DNA of 64,000 nt from Rhodocollybia butyracea (lineage: Eukaryota > Basidiomycota > Agaricomycetes > Agaricales > Omphalotaceae). The stretch lies in assembly GCA_015501585.1 (NCBI GenBank), contig JADNRY010000216.1, forward strand, positions 1-64,000, in the 5' to 3' direction. Every line of letters begins with the position of its first letter. The stretch's first letter is position 1. The position numbers were made by a program, and so were the translations under genes. This document shows positions 11,181-23,989 of the stretch, one piece after another. The notes under the pieces were generated by a model. That model did not search any database. It saw nothing but the letters and a program-made list of their open reading frames with translations, and was not told the origin of the DNA.

Positions 11181-12531
11181 CATCCCCAGGGAAAAAACCC
11201 AAGGTATTATCACTGAACGGAGCGGACAGTATGGGAGAACAGTGTACTTGAGACTATTTCATAGTCCCCCTCCTGCCGACCCGAGACAGGCCCGCGTCCC
11301 GCCCGCTCAACCTACACTCCGCATCCGAGTCGGTACCCGCATTGGTGGATGGCCTGGATATTGGGCACAAGTCTGATGTTCCTCAGGGCTTCCTTTGTTA
11401 CCACCAGTGGGAATGGAATAGATGTTATGGATCTGGTTCCTTAGTTGGGAGGGAGTGTTTGCTTGGAAAATTGGGTATAGGTTATGACTACGTTCAATAT
11501 ACCCTAGTTGCTTGATGAAATGTACTTGTTGCAATCTGATCATAATCGAAGCAAAGATGGTCAGCCATGTCCCGCCCGTGAAGTTGTGTCATTGCCTCAG
11601 ATGTCTAGAAGCCCTCCCCTCGACACTGGCCCAGAAGCCCAGTATCTCCTAGTGCGAGATGTCACGGTCGGCACCCATCTAACTTCTGAGTGGTCACTCA
11701 TTTGCAAGTTGATGTTTATTACTTGGTTTACTAAGTAGGCATTTTCTTTGAATATGGAAGAGGATAAGCTACTGAATCTCGAAAGAGGCCGGTATGATCA
11801 CAAGAGGCTGTTGGAGGCGCTTGAAATAGCAACAGGGGTTGTGGGAGTAGTCGAAGTGAAGGGAGCAAGATGGAGATCCGGCGTGTTCAGATGTAAGTAT
11901 TCTTTTCTTGAGTACTCCATCACTCTTTGGATCACTAACCTGTCCTTTCTTCACTTCCCCACCGATTTGGGATTCCCAAAAAGCCCTCCCCATACCCATA
12001 ACCACAGCCATCGCTCCCCTGCCCCCGATAAACTCTTCCTATTTCAAGTTGACCATGACGAGACATCGCTGGTCATACAATGATATCGTTACACGGAACC
12101 CTCTGTGGGTATGCCTGAAGAAGATGAATGTGTTCGGCCAGTAGGGAACACGTGCACATTCTTCTCTGATGATTTTTGTTTTGGGTGCTGTGATTGATTG
12201 CAGTGCCTAACCGCTACTCTCCACCAGCTCCTCCACCATCCCTCTGGCTGGGGCCCCGGCAGTTCCTAAATGGGACCACGTAGGTTATACTACCACTATC
12301 ACCACCTCTCGAATCAGTTGGTGTTAAGTGCCTTGGTTATAGATATTGGAATTTTTTGTTAGTAATTATTGTATAATTATCATTCAATTGGCGTATCATT
12401 CTAATTTCAAGGGATGTATCTTAGCTATACTGCAAAGAGTTATGATTCCACTCCGAAACCGATCATGAGCACAAGCGCGTGGGATAAGCGCCCAAAACTT
12501 TCTGCTTCCTACCGTCATATCGCCCCTTGTC

Positions 12532-14065
12532 ATGCTGCTCATCGAACTTCCTGGTGACGTTTTGCTCAATATCATCAAGTTTTTGAGCGCACCGGATATA
12601 TTCTCGGTTAGAAAAGTGAGTTTTCATTCATGCACATGCTTTGTCAAATATGAAAGTCAAATCGACGAATGGCGCAGACTTGTAAACAATTTTTTGCAAT
12701 CACGATGGATCGACACGTCTGGACTACATCCTATAAATTCTGCGAGGACGACTTTATGCCGGTCGTTGATCTGGCTTCTCAGACCGTTGGTGATCTCGAA
12801 CGTGTTTTGCTGCGCTCTTATCGATTGAATACCCTCTGGGTAACCTCTTATGCGAACCCAGTTTGCAAAAAGATTTGGTCAATTGATTTGAGTGCGCGTG
12901 GCATACATCCGGTTGAGATAGAAGGTGTCGAGATCTATCAAGGCCGCTATCTTGTTCTCCATAGTGCTAAGGTTGTCCTTGTGTTTGACCTCAAGACCAA
13001 GGAGGAGATCTTTAGATATGATGCGCCCAAGGATCAGTATCTCAAGTTCTTATGTTCGGCTACTGGTGCCAGCAGGATATCCAATGACTACGCCGATTTT
13101 TACCTCCCATTTTCAAGTTGGACTTCGAACTCAACGTAAGCTTATTTTATTTTGTCTTGCTCCCTGCGTTGTCTCATTTCCAGCGTCCACTAGCCGGATA
13201 ATGTCGCTTTTTAAAATCACTACTTCCGGAGCTGTCTCTGTCAGTGACTGCCCTATTTTGAACACAATTGAAGATCAAGTTTACTGGTCCGGAAACACGC
13301 TTGCTATTTTAAAGCGTGGTACAACAGGACGCATACAAGCCGTAGATTTGTCCTCGGAAACAGTCCATTCTATTCATTATGCGTTCACGCCAGTGGTACG
13401 TGTCATTTTCATATCAGTCACTACCAAGGTTTGTAAATCGAGCCCCCAAATTTTAGAATAATAACCTCTTAACCTCTTCGTTCTTCCCAATCTTCCTACC
13501 GGAAGGATATGTTCTTCTATGGTTCGTTTCTTATGACCAACCATCAGACTGTGACCACCACTTTGAGTTGTATCGCGTATCTGGTCATACTGTAGGCACG
13601 CCTCTTCTGCCAACCCATCGAGGTCATTTTCTTTGTGGTGTAGTATCGGACCCTCTCAGGCTCGTAACCTCACATATCGCTCTGAACGACCGCTTGGAGT
13701 TGACTGGGCATATCTGGCTCATCATGAACCAACCAGACGGCCCACGTCTTGTGCAAATCAAACTTCAAACTGATGGGTCCCTGACTTTTGTAGTAGGCTC
13801 CCCTCGTCTCAAATTCCTCGCGGATATGCAGTTCACTGTACATCCCTGTGGAAAAACGCAAGGCATCACCATGGAACAGAGCGCTGACTTGTTGAAAAAG
13901 CCACACTTGGAACTACACCATGTTTCTGCGAACTCGGAACAACTACAAGTTCGCATCGGTGCTCGTTTGGGGGTGAATGACGCGGGGAGGCACGAATCAG
14001 ATGTTTTTCAGGGATTCCTTGTTACCGTTGGGAAGAAAATAGATATTGTGGATCTGGTTCCTTAG
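12532..14065 (+). CDS. F-box protein gene B (intact)
   Basis: The four-exon model is 12532-12615, 12678-13135, 13194-13395 and 13457-14065, with GTGAGT, GTAAGC and GTACGT donors and AG acceptors. Lengths sum to 451 codons with no stop. The F-box-like N-terminus spans residues 1 to about 60 (LIELPGDVLLNIIKFL...TCKQFFAIT). The rest is a conserved region with YQGRYLVLHS, SGNTLAILK and FLPEGYVLLWF that I cannot assign to a named repeat fold, though it may be beta-propeller-like. The F-box would bind Skp1 in an SCF ubiquitin ligase and the C-terminal part would choose the substrate (family knowledge; no target is visible). It is the best template for the three paralogues. Confidence 0.88.
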
Positions 14066-14645
14066 CTGGGAGGAAGTATCTGCTTGGAAGATTAGGCACT
14101 GTATGGCCATCTTCGATATGTACCCTAGTTGCTTGATGAGTGATCATAATCAAAATCAAAAAATGACAAGCCATGTCCAGTCTGTGCAGTTGTATCATGG
14201 CTCGGCCCTCGACACTGACCCTGAAGCTCAGTATCTCCTGCGACATGTCTGCATCCTTCTTAAGTTCTGAGTCATTTGCTGGTCATAAGTTGCAAGTTGC
14301 TATTTACTAAGGAGGCTTTTTTTTTTGGCTTTTTTTTAAAAATAGTGGCGTGTTGAGAGTTGTATTAGCCGTTGCTACTCTCATTAGTACTAAGGATAAA
14401 TCACTGGATTTGAGAGAGGTGGTACGACCACAAGGCGTTGATGCTGGCGCTTGAGCATGTCCGAGGAAGAAGTTGGAAATGATGCCTCAGCTCTAGTTCG
14501 CACTACTACTATGATGCAAGAGTAGCCCAAGAACTTTGGGGTTTATCTATCAAAGCCCGCAAGTGACCAATTACTGAGCATCGCTAGCATACGCCACGAT
14601 AAGCGCTCAGAGTTTACTACTTACTCCTATCACCATCTCACTGTC

Positions 14646-16117
14646 ATGTCGTTGCTCATTGAACTCCCCAACGATGTTCTGTTCAACATCTTCAAGCTTT
14701 TACGGCCACCAGACATATTCTCAGTTCAAAAAGTGAGTTACTATCCATGCTTTGTCAAATGCATAAGTTGAAATAATTTGACGGGTGGCACAGACTTGTA
14801 AACGCTTCCTAGCAATCACGATGGATCGCTATCTCTGGACTAGCGCATACAAATGCTCTGAAGATGACTTTCTGCCGGTCATTGACCCAGATTCCCAAAC
14901 CGTCGGCAAAGTCGAACGTATTTTGCTCCGTTCTTATCGACTGGATACCCTCTGGACCACCCCTTCTGCGAAACCTGTTACAAGACGATTTGGTCAATTG
15001 ACCTCAAGGCCTATGGCATCGACTCTCTGGAGCTTCAGCGGTCCGAAATCTATCAAGGTCGCTATTTCATTATCTGGCATTCGCGGGTAATCCTTGTCCT
15101 TGATCTCCAGACCAAGCATGTTGTCTTCAGATACGATGTGCCTGACGACGCGTGTCTCTTGTTGACCTTTGCCCAGAGCAGAATAGCCAAGGACAGCCGC
15201 GTTCACTCGTTATTCTGGAATACCCAGTCGAGGTGAGTTCGTGGATTTTCCCCCCTTCAAATTTCCTTAATTCCCGACCCACACGGCAGGACAATGTCAT
15301 CGCTTCATATCAATCCTCTAGGAGATGTAACTGTCGGCGATCTCTCGTTTTTGGACATCGACAATGAGATGTACTTGTCTGGGGATGAGTTTGCCGTTGT
15401 AGCGCAACCAACCTTCCGAGCCGTTCATATTCCATCACAGGCCGTTTATCCTATCCACTCTACATCTGGCATGCCAGTGGTATGTGCTATTCATTCTCAT
15501 ATTTGTTACCCGTAAACGTTATCAAAATTCAGGATAATAACAATTCAGCCCCAATCTTTCTACCAGGAGGATATGTTCTCTTCCATACTGGTTTCTTCCA
15601 TGAACTCTCCGACCATCACTTCCAAATTTATCGCCTCTCTTGCCACACTTCTGCATGGACGCCCCTTCTACCAACTCATCAAGGTCATTTTGGTTGCGCC
15701 GCTGCCAGTTTACTATCTTCGGATATCTCCTTGAACAGCTTCTCCGAGTCGACTGGACGTATATGGCTCCTTGTGGACACACAAAAGGAGCAACATATAC
15801 TGTGCATTACAGTTCGCACCGGCGGGCGCCTGGATTTTTCGGTGGTCTCCCGTCTTGATATGCCCATGGAATTGAATTTACTTGTGCATCCTCGAGGAAA
15901 GAGTCGAGGTGTTGCCTTGCCAAAGGATGGGCCAGAGCTGTGCTGGCGCTGGGAGCTATCTCTTGTTTCTATGGACTTGAGAGAGCCATTCATTCGCATC
16001 GGTCCCCAATTAGAGATAGATTACATGGATGTCCTTGCAGTGGATGGTTCCCGGGGTTTCTTGGTCACCATTGACGGTGTTGCGGATAGGATAGATGTAA
16101 TCGATATGGTTTCCTAG
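14646..16117 (+). pseudogene. F-box protein gene C, frameshift in exon 2
   Basis: Exons are 14646-14732, 14794-15232, 15290-15479 and 15533-16117. Exon 1 starts MSLLIELPNDVLFNIFKLL. Lengths sum to 1301 nt, one base short of a whole number of codons. Alignment with B and D puts the missing base near 14980-14990, before the conserved FWSID/IWSID stretch. Upstream the frame reads TTPSAKPVTRR; downstream it continues as WSIDLKAYGID one frame over. The remaining exons are open and well conserved (FLPGGYVLFHTGF, LPTHQGHFG). It is either a very young pseudogene or a sequencing error. If repaired it would be about 433 residues. Confidence 0.8.
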
Positions 16118-16299
16118 TTTGGAATACTGTCAGTATTCCAAACTATACTGTCACTATATACTTGGAAACTTGGGATCTTGCTTGATGAAACATTAAGCAA
16201 TCTGATCATGATTCGATCGACGGTGTAACGAACCGTGGTCCCCGCAAGTGACTAATCGCTGAAGCGCGCGCTGCTCAGAGTTTACTACTCCTATCACCC

Positions 16300-17898
16300 A
16301 TGTTGCTGCTTGTCGAACTCCCCGAAGACGTTCTGTTCAATATCGTCAGATTTTTGCAGCCAGGAGACATATTTTCAATTCGCAAAGTGAGTTACCAGTT
16401 AACCTTTCGGCCGCATATATGTGGGCTGATCTTTCGACGCGACTGGTACAGACATGTAAATGCCTCCTAGCAATCACGAAGTACCGACATGTCTGGGTTA
16501 CAGCCTATAAATCCTGTGAAGACGACTTTCTGCCTGTCGTTGACCTGGCTTCTCAGACCATCGATGATCTGCAACGCGTTTTGCTGCGTTATCATCAGCT
16601 GGAAACCCTCTGGACGACCCCGTCCGCGAAACCATGCCGCAAAAAGTTCTGGTCGATCGATGCGGCTGCCTATGGCATAGTTCCGAGGGACACAGATGTT
16701 GCGGAGGTTTATCAAGGCCACTATCTCGTTCTCCGCAGTGATCAGGCAATCCTTGTATTCGACCTCCGGACCAAGGATGCGATCTTTAGATATGACGCGC
16801 CGGAGGATACACGTCTTAGATTTTTGGATTCGGAACTCGGAGTCGGTGCCACCAGAATATTTAACAACGATACTGATTTTTGCCTTCTGTTCTGTTTTAC
16901 GTACTCAAAGTAGGCCGTTTGTTTTTTTTCGTCCCAGCTTTCTCTAATTTCCAGCTTACAGGACAGTGTCGTTGTTCCGTATCAGTCCTTTAGGGGTTAT
17001 CTCTGTCCGTGATTGCCCAAAGTTGCCCCTCTCGGGTAAGATCCACTGGGCCGGCACTATGTGGGCCATTGTAGTAAAAAGTGATACGAAACAAAGACCA
17101 AGTGGCATGAAAGCTGTACACCTCCCATCGCAAACAGTTTTTCCCATTCATTCTGAATTCGAGATAGTGGTAACGTCGCTTTATTCATTTCCAGCCTTTG
17201 TTACTAAAACCTAGTCTCCAACTCAGGCCAATAAGGACATCCTCTGGTGGTATCCAATATTCTTACCAGGAGGATATGTGCTTCGGTGGTTTTCATCTAT
17301 TGAACAATCTTCGCCCCATCATTTCGAACTGTACCACCTATCCTGTCGGACTCCAGGGAAGCCCCTTTTGCCGACCCATCGAGGTCATTATGTCTGCAGT
17401 AACTGGTCATTTCGGCTCTTATGCTCGGAGATTTCTCTGAACGCCCGCTCCGAAATAACTGGGCATATATGGCTCCTCAAGAGCCTCGGCGCAACGCCAC
17501 AACCAGTGTGCATCACACTTCACGCCGGCGGGGACATGAGTTTTTCGGTCGCTCCCAGTCTCTCCTCGCTGTATACTCTAGACTTGACTGCGCATGCACA
17601 AGGAAAAAGTCGGGGGATCGGCTTACCCCACTTTGACAGCGAGTCTGGGGAGAAGCAGCACTGGACACTATGGCATTTCTCTATGGACTTGGGCAAGTTA
17701 GTCATTCAAAATGGTGCTCAATGGGATGTGCATACCATGCCAGGTAGGCACCTGGCTTTCCATCGAGGCTTCATGATCAATATCGGGGAGAAAATTAAAA
17801 TAGATCTTATGGACGAGGTCTACGGCTTGTGGTATTCCTCATGTCTGACGACGGTCCTCTCTCCGACCGAGGGCTTTCTATCGAACCTTGTTACCTAA
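16300..17898 (+). CDS. F-box protein gene D (intact)
   Basis: Exons are 16300-16386, 16452-16909, 16962-17169 and 17227-17898, which sum to 475 codons with no stop. Exon 2 is 458 nt, exactly as in copy B. The start MLLLVELPEDVLFNIVRFL is the F-box. Conserved later blocks are KKFWSID, YQGHYLVLRS, FLPGGYVLRWF and LPTHRGHYV. The C-terminus is about 20 residues longer than in the siblings. The third donor is GTAACG, so it is worth confirming with RNA. The role is as for copy B: a probable SCF substrate receptor. Confidence 0.85.
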
Positions 17899-19544
17899 AC
17901 ATTCAAACAACTCAGATTATTAGCGTTCTCTGGCTAGGTTAGATTTTCTCTTTACTGCGGCTTTGAGTAAGTGATTCAGCAGCGACCAAAAAGTGTGATA
18001 GTTACAGGGAAACGTGTTTCTTAAACGACTTTTACATATTCATCAATAGGCCAGTCGCGCCGCCGTAGTTTGTGAAAATAGGGAATCGGAGTGGACAAAG
18101 GAGTCGGATAGGAAATGAAGAAGACTAGAGCCAGGGAGCTCTCGTATAGTCGGACCTTTATATACCTCCATACCGCAGCAGAATTGGGAACGAGGATTTC
18201 CTCTATCGCCCGGTCATCCCATCCAGCCATGATCCCTACTCTTGCATCATTGCCTTGGTGTAACACCAGCTCCGTCCCTCAAAATGGCTACCTTATACTC
18301 CGCTAGCAGACGACGAATACTGAGTACTGAGTACTAAGTACTAAGTACTAATGCCCAAACAACGACGATGACGACGAATATTGCTTGCTCGGTAGGACGG
18401 GCAGTCGGGCAGTCGAGGACTGCGATTATTGAAGTAGTTGCGGTAGTTATCGTTGCCAGGGCCTGCGCCTCCGAACCTGTCTTAGTCGTTGTGAGACTTG
18501 GAGGAACGGGATTCTTCAGTAATCTACTGCGTTGGTAGCAACCATAGGAGGGGATCTCGATCATTAGGTGCTCATATACATAGCGCTCATTGGAAAAGCA
18601 AGATTAGGCCAGTCATATCGCATAACAAGGAGCTGCTGGAGACTCGGAATCGCATGAGCTCTTGAAAAAGCCTTCGGGCTTTTATCTCAATAGGCGTATT
18701 TGCATTTGGGACTTTGGGAGAGTTGAAGATGACATAGACCGAAAGGGGATTGTGCGTTACGCTGTCTGGCACAAACAAGAGAGATTAATGCACCGAGGAG
18801 GTAAGATTGACCTGAAGCAAAAGCGCGAGAACTTTCAGCCTTTTATCGACTTGTTAGTGATTCAGTCCTCGACGAGAAAGCTCTGTTTACGCACCTATTT
18901 ATCCACTAAAGCCAAATTGAGCATGCTTTCCGAACGTCATTAGACTTAGAACTCTCGAGCTTGGTTCCACATGGCCCACAAGATCTGTGCCTTCTAGTCA
19001 TTTCTTGAGTCTGGCGTGTATAGCTGGACTAGGTGATGTTTTCTGCCGGAGTATATCATGCCGACAGAAATGCTTTTCATGCAGCTGCACTGCAACAGCC
19101 CGCAGATCGATATAGCTGTATTAACGTCGGTTGACTATCTGACCCGTCGTCAAGCCTCTTTTGAGTTCGAGCTCCGTGCTATCGGTCTGTTTTTGAAGCG
19201 GTAGGAATGAGAAACGAGTTCTATGGTAGTTCTATGAGGCTGGCAGCGACGACGACGAGTTGACGACGAGCGTGAAGAAAAGTGGAAAAATTTGTCATCC
19301 ACCTATACTCGGACGGTCAAAGCTAGACATCGTGGCGTTGATTCAGTAAGCAGAAACTTGCCTATTACAGAGATGTAAGAGGATAGATAATGACGGTACA
19401 CTCAGGTAAGTTAAACGAGCTTTCATATATTCGTCAAAAGGAGTAGACACGGCTGCTAACTTATGCTCCTATCTATGCTCCTCTGTGTCTGTGCGGACTG
19501 CAGGTTGACTAGGACTAGCAACATGGCGAGCCCAGTCACCGGTG
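17899..19544. other. No gene recognised; short tandem AGTAC repeat
   Basis: No open frame here has convincing length or motif. At 18321-18349 there are four copies of a 7-bp unit (TGAGTAC twice, TAAGTAC twice), followed by GACGAC-rich sequence. Two minus-strand segments (about 18026-18060 and 19416-19452) resemble each other and could be relics of one duplicated 3' end (PIDEY/PFDEY). I cannot extend them into genes. Confidence 0.45.
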
Positions 19545-20594
19545 CTAATCATCTATCAACTCCCAGTCACCAATAAGCATCTCATCGCCGCCGGTGCCAG
19601 AGCGGTTACAAAAGATAGGCCCGTCCAGAGTAAAGTTAGACATCGGGACGCTCTCTCCTACCCGCTGCGGCTCGGAGTGAGTCCCGGTTACTTGAGTATC
19701 ATGCGTCTCATCACACAGTATTTCAGGATCCGACTCGGGCTCAACGATGTCATCACAGTGGGATTTTGCGCACCTGAGGGTATTGTTCATCGAGTGAGCG
19801 GAAAAGTTGGGAATCCCCGAAGGGATTACTTACGAATCGTCCTCCTTAGTAGACGCTGCAGCCTCCGAGTCAGAGGTTTTGCAAGACAAGGAGACATCCG
19901 GATGCTTTCGGATTATGGTAACAACCTCGGAAGCTTGAGTAGTGCGGACAGGGTCGAGGGGTCTCAGATCATCGCCACTACCAGGGAGTGAGGCATTCGA
20001 GCTACCAGCTGTAGCAGGAGCTGCTACGTCACTGTCGCTATCAGGCTCAGGGTCGGATGGAGAGACACTGCCACTCTGAGTTACTTCGTGAACTTGAGAG
20101 TACTGCGTGCTGAAGTTATTTATTTATTTATTTCATTTTGATAAGCTGTGTAGAGAAGCTGTAAAAGTATCACTCACGAATTTTTCCGGCGTGCATGCCT
20201 AGATGACGGGCTCACAAACCTGAGGAACCTATTGCCGTGAGGCCGTGACAGAGTAAAGCTGCACGTTTATAGTAAGTAGAACTCAAGCGCTGAGCTGGAG
20301 TAGCGCATCCTCACCTGTTATACACTGGAGGTGGGCCTCGAAAGATCCGGGATGTCATCAGGATCTGCGTCCTCTTGGTGGTTCTCAGTCGACTCGCTTC
20401 CAGAACCGTGGGCATAAAAGGAACAGGTTCATTCGTGCTGCGATTCAATGGATGAGTATGGGTGGGAGACCAAATAACTTTGCTCCTGGCTGGCAACTCA
20501 CACTACTGTGCCATTTGGATGTATATATACGTTCTGGAAGCGGGTATTGTGGACGCTAAAGTTTGAGGCGTTGGCAAAAAAAGACATGTATGCG
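19545..20594 (-). CDS. Unrecognised multi-exon gene with acidic C-terminus
   Basis: The probable start is at 20594 (MSFFANASNFSVHNTRFQNVYI), followed by an intron and a Ser/Glu/Asp-rich exon near 20330-20390 (ESTENHQEDADPDD). A further acidic stretch lies at 20100-19840 (SPSDPEPDSDSDV). The last exon, after a GTAAGT...CAG intron, ends GDEMLIGDWELIDD and stops at 19545. The SFF.(N)ASNFS....F.N pattern resembles the start of many uncharacterised agaricomycete proteins (from memory, unverified). The rest looks disordered. Exact exon borders in the middle are uncertain and I cannot name a function. Confidence 0.45.
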
Positions 20595-20713
20595 CTAGGA
20601 ATGAATTTTGGGTGAAGCAAGTAACGAGAAGTATTGGGAAAATTTACCGGTGATTTATATATGGGCGGTACAAGGGAGCTTAGCCACACGAAGCCTTCCA
20701 TCTCTCCATTCAT

Positions 20714-21876
20714 CTCGAGTCAGAGACGCCAGATTCAGCTTCCGGGCCAACTTGGAACCCCGACAACGAGGTGTATCATAGCCAATTCGTACAAATAGAT
20801 TTAGAAGCACATCAATGCCTTGAGCAACGAAACGCACGTCCGAATCAACAGCATGTCTTGGTTCAGGGTGGTTCTACAACATTGGAATGAGTGCTGTAGC
20901 GAGAGGACATTTATTTATTTGAGGACAATATCAGCAGCGCTTACAATTAAACATGAGGAATGGAGGCCTACTCCCGAACACCCAGGTGTATTTATGCACA
21001 AGAACGGTTCTATCCACGTCACTTGTGAGCTCTATAACTCATTCCAACTCCAACATATCCTCAGAGGCTATGCGGATGTCTCAAGCTGTTAACTTACTCA
21101 CGCAATCACTGAATGCTTCTTGGCCTTCACAACGATGAAGGTGTCGTCAGTTAACGGCAAACAGCATAACTCCATTCAATCAGAGTAACAAAGCAGCACT
21201 TCTAGCAAACTTTTAGAAGCATTCCTTAAGGATTCTTCCCATCGGAACCGCACAAATCTACCGCCCGCTTGAGGCCAGTGATTCCGTGGGAATCGAGATC
21301 CGATGAAATTGTGGCGGTACTTTCTGCGTGGAAATCACATGTTCAAGTCCAACCGAACGAGTAGACAATTGCCACTGGGACCGCAAAGCAAACGGCGGAG
21401 AACAACGATCCAAAGCAGGCTAACAGTCCATTTACAAAAATTCACAGTGAAGGGGCCGGTGGGCTCGGTATTGGTTTATAGCAGTGCCTGAGACAAATTA
21501 AGTAGACACAGAAACTGGAGAGCGTTTCTTTACGCACAAATTCGCTTAAACGGCTACCATTCAAGAGACCAATAACTCTCTCCCGTGCCTGCCTCAACTC
21601 ACCGGAGCTCGACGTACATATAAAAGTGTCTAGAAACGGGGCCACAGTAACGAGATGAGCGGTTAGTCGGTCAATTCATAATCCAGTATGGATACTCGAT
21701 TGAGCGCTTATTAACGGCGCTTGAAGCTCATCAATCAACTCCCATCGCACCCATCGCACCATCGCAATGAACAGTCAAAATAGAAGAGAAACCAGGACGA
21801 CGGTATAACAGCAACACTACTAAACACTCCCGAGACAAGAGCATGAGCCGGTTATGAGCCCAGGACTACTCTACAA
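20714..21876. other. Intergenic; nothing recognised
   Basis: Only short chance frames are present. I find no repeat, RNA gene or transposon end that I can support. Confidence 0.4.
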
Positions 21877-23932
21877 CTATAACCCTACAGCGGCCAGTAA
21901 TTTGGAGAACACCGGGGTACCATGACCAGTCAACGGGTCCCAGCCTTCGATGGCTGTGAATGCAGTCTATTTCAAGTGTTAGTACGTCCTGGCAGTTATC
22001 CTGCTGAAAGCTCTACTGACCGCATTGCTTGGACAAGTAAACCCGACGTTCTTGCCTATCGTGATCGACGTGAATGCGTTAGAGCCAGCAGTGGAATAGA
22101 GGAAAGGATTGAGGAATCCGAGAACGGGCTTTCCGGCCGCGACGAGCCGATCATTCAAGAGTGCAACTACACTTGCGAAACTAGGCGCAGATGCGCTGGT
22201 CCCTCCGACGAGTCCGACTTCACCTGGAGAGGAACAACGGTTAATTGTTTTAATGTGGTTGCTTGACTTATTTATGCAGAATGTCCTCACCCGCGTTTAC
22301 GACCTCAAAGTTCCATCCCTGCATTGCCACGTCGGGGTAGCCTCGTCCATTGGAATTGAATATCCCCGGGAATTTAGGAGGAAGTGTCGACAAGAATTCC
22401 TTGACGGCTGCATCTTGGAAAGAAGGTCGAGAGAATACGTTACTGAATCCGCCACCAGTAAAATTGATAGCTCGTTCAGGCTCTATACCAATCGTTGCTC
22501 CAACGCCGGTGACAAATGGGCATGTCGAAGGAAAGGTAGGGATAAATGTGTTGTTAGGACATTGGCTGATGGTGTCGTGGTGTCCGCGGACGCCCTAGTA
22601 CGTGTGTTAGTTGAAGAAAGCAAGATCAAGTTGATTGAACATACGCCGTCACCGGACGAATTTATTACTGTGATTCCACGAGCGCCGAGTGCCATGTATT
22701 CATTGCAAATCTGGCTGTTGAGTCATCATGCTCAGAGAGGTTAACGAGGGGTACACGAACTGACTTACACAGCGAGGGATGGTGTGAACTGGAACTCGTT
22801 ATCGCTATAGGACGAGGTCATAGCATGGGGGGATTATCAACACCATCGAGGAACGTAGCTGTATCCAAGACGGCAGTAGGGAAATCTTCGTTCCCATTCG
22901 AGAAGAACGTAATCGGTACACCCAATGCGATGCCAACGGTGTATTGGATGTCCAGATTGGCTTCTGTGCCCGCATCGGCTGCACCCTGAGTATTTTCCCC
23001 ACCATCAATGGTCTCTAGAGCGAAAGTAGTTGATGGGCTCTCGAGAGGCTGGAACTGGGATATAAACGACTATTTGCCACTTTCAATGTCAGCAGCAAGT
23101 ATAGAAGAAAGAAGTAAACCGATATTAGATCACCTGTAGATCGGCAACCTGAGCGAATTCTCCGTCGTAACCATTCACTTGGAGTTTATTGGATTTTTGG
23201 GTAGCCGGGGTGGTAGGAATGCCATAAAGATCCTCCAGACAAGCTGGAGTTATAGTGGAATTGCAATCCGGATTGATTTTGGCATCGCCGATTGAGGTCC
23301 AGTGCAGCTGGGAATTAGGATCGATACCCGGAATAGTGAACGTTGTTGTAGGATGTGCTGTATTGACATGGCCAACGAGCTCGGATGGGAAAGAAAAGGA
23401 TAAGGTTCGGACGATCTGGCGATTAGAGGAGGTGTGGGTGAAGACTGTGAATTCGGCATCCAGAAGTTCGTTTGCTTGGGAAATCGGAACTGTAATGGCG
23501 ACCCATTCTTCATTCGGAGATATAGTTGTTGTTGTGATGCTGTTTGCCGTCGCCCAAGCAGACACAGCAGCAACGGTCTGAGCACTAGGTTGAACAAAGG
23601 CTTTGACCTAGAAGGTGGGTTACTAGAAAGCGTTTGACTACATGAGGATTTCCTACCTCCTCTTTCGTCAGCCATTGCCCATACTCAGTGCTAGTTGGAT
23701 CACTGATACTCAAAAGCTTTTGCTCCAGGCCAGTCATATTACTCGATGTCAAAGCAAGGCGAATAGTGATTGGATCGTCAGCGGGAGCAGGACCGTTAGC
23801 GATAAATCCGTCCGGCACACTGTCTCTGCTGTGCTGCAAGACCATGGCAGCAGAACATAGCGAAACGATGCTCGAGATGACGAAAGCCGATTTGAGCTGA
23901 AGATGGGGAACATGGCGAAGGGAAAGGGCCAC
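21877..23932 (-). CDS. Sedolisin-family (S53) serine-carboxyl peptidase, tripeptidyl-peptidase type
   Basis: The seven-exon model, read on the minus strand, is 23932-23657, 23607-23134, 23069-22771, 22710-22645, 22594-22291, 22223-22021 and 21966-21877. This gives about 570 residues, usual for fungal sedolisins. The N-terminus has a hydrophobic signal-like segment, then the pro-domain (SSNMTGLEQKLLSISDPTS..YGQWLTKEEV). Catalytic Glu and Asp lie in TEANLDIQY (about 286 and 290). The oxyanion-hole Asp is in SSGDGG (about 371) and the nucleophile Ser is in GGTSASAP (about 483). The C-terminus GWDPLTGHGTPVF is typical of the Ca-binding end. One base is missing in exon 3, in a run of six G on the + strand (22827-22832), shifting the frame before MTSSYSDNE. 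Apart from that the gene is coherent. The product would be secreted and release tripeptides from proteins at acid pH. Confidence 0.92.
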
Positions 23933-23989
23933 TTGACATGATTGAGTGGTATCTTGCCTTTTAGGCAGAACCTTGAGTAGACCACCCGA

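Larger units (their letters stand above)
1500..11444 (+). pseudogene. F-box protein gene A, disrupted by two insertions
   Basis: Exon 1 (1500-1574) encodes an F-box start (MLLIELPDDVLFNIV...FSVRK), followed by a GTACGT...CAG intron (1575-1628). Exon 2 begins TCKHLL at 1629 and is cut at 1647 by the copia element. It resumes at 8417 with MDRHLWTESYKC. It is cut again at 8624 by the inverted-repeat element and resumes at 10161. Later exons match copy B: 10445-10640 (ISPSGAISLSDC) and about 10703-10972 (PIFLPGGYFLL). A shifted stop follows at 10972, while homology runs on to a stop aligned with copy B at 11442. Exon 1 is three codons shorter than in B. The original protein would have been about 450 residues, acting as a substrate adaptor of an SCF-type ubiquitin ligase (family knowledge). 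It is clearly dead. Confidence 0.88.
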
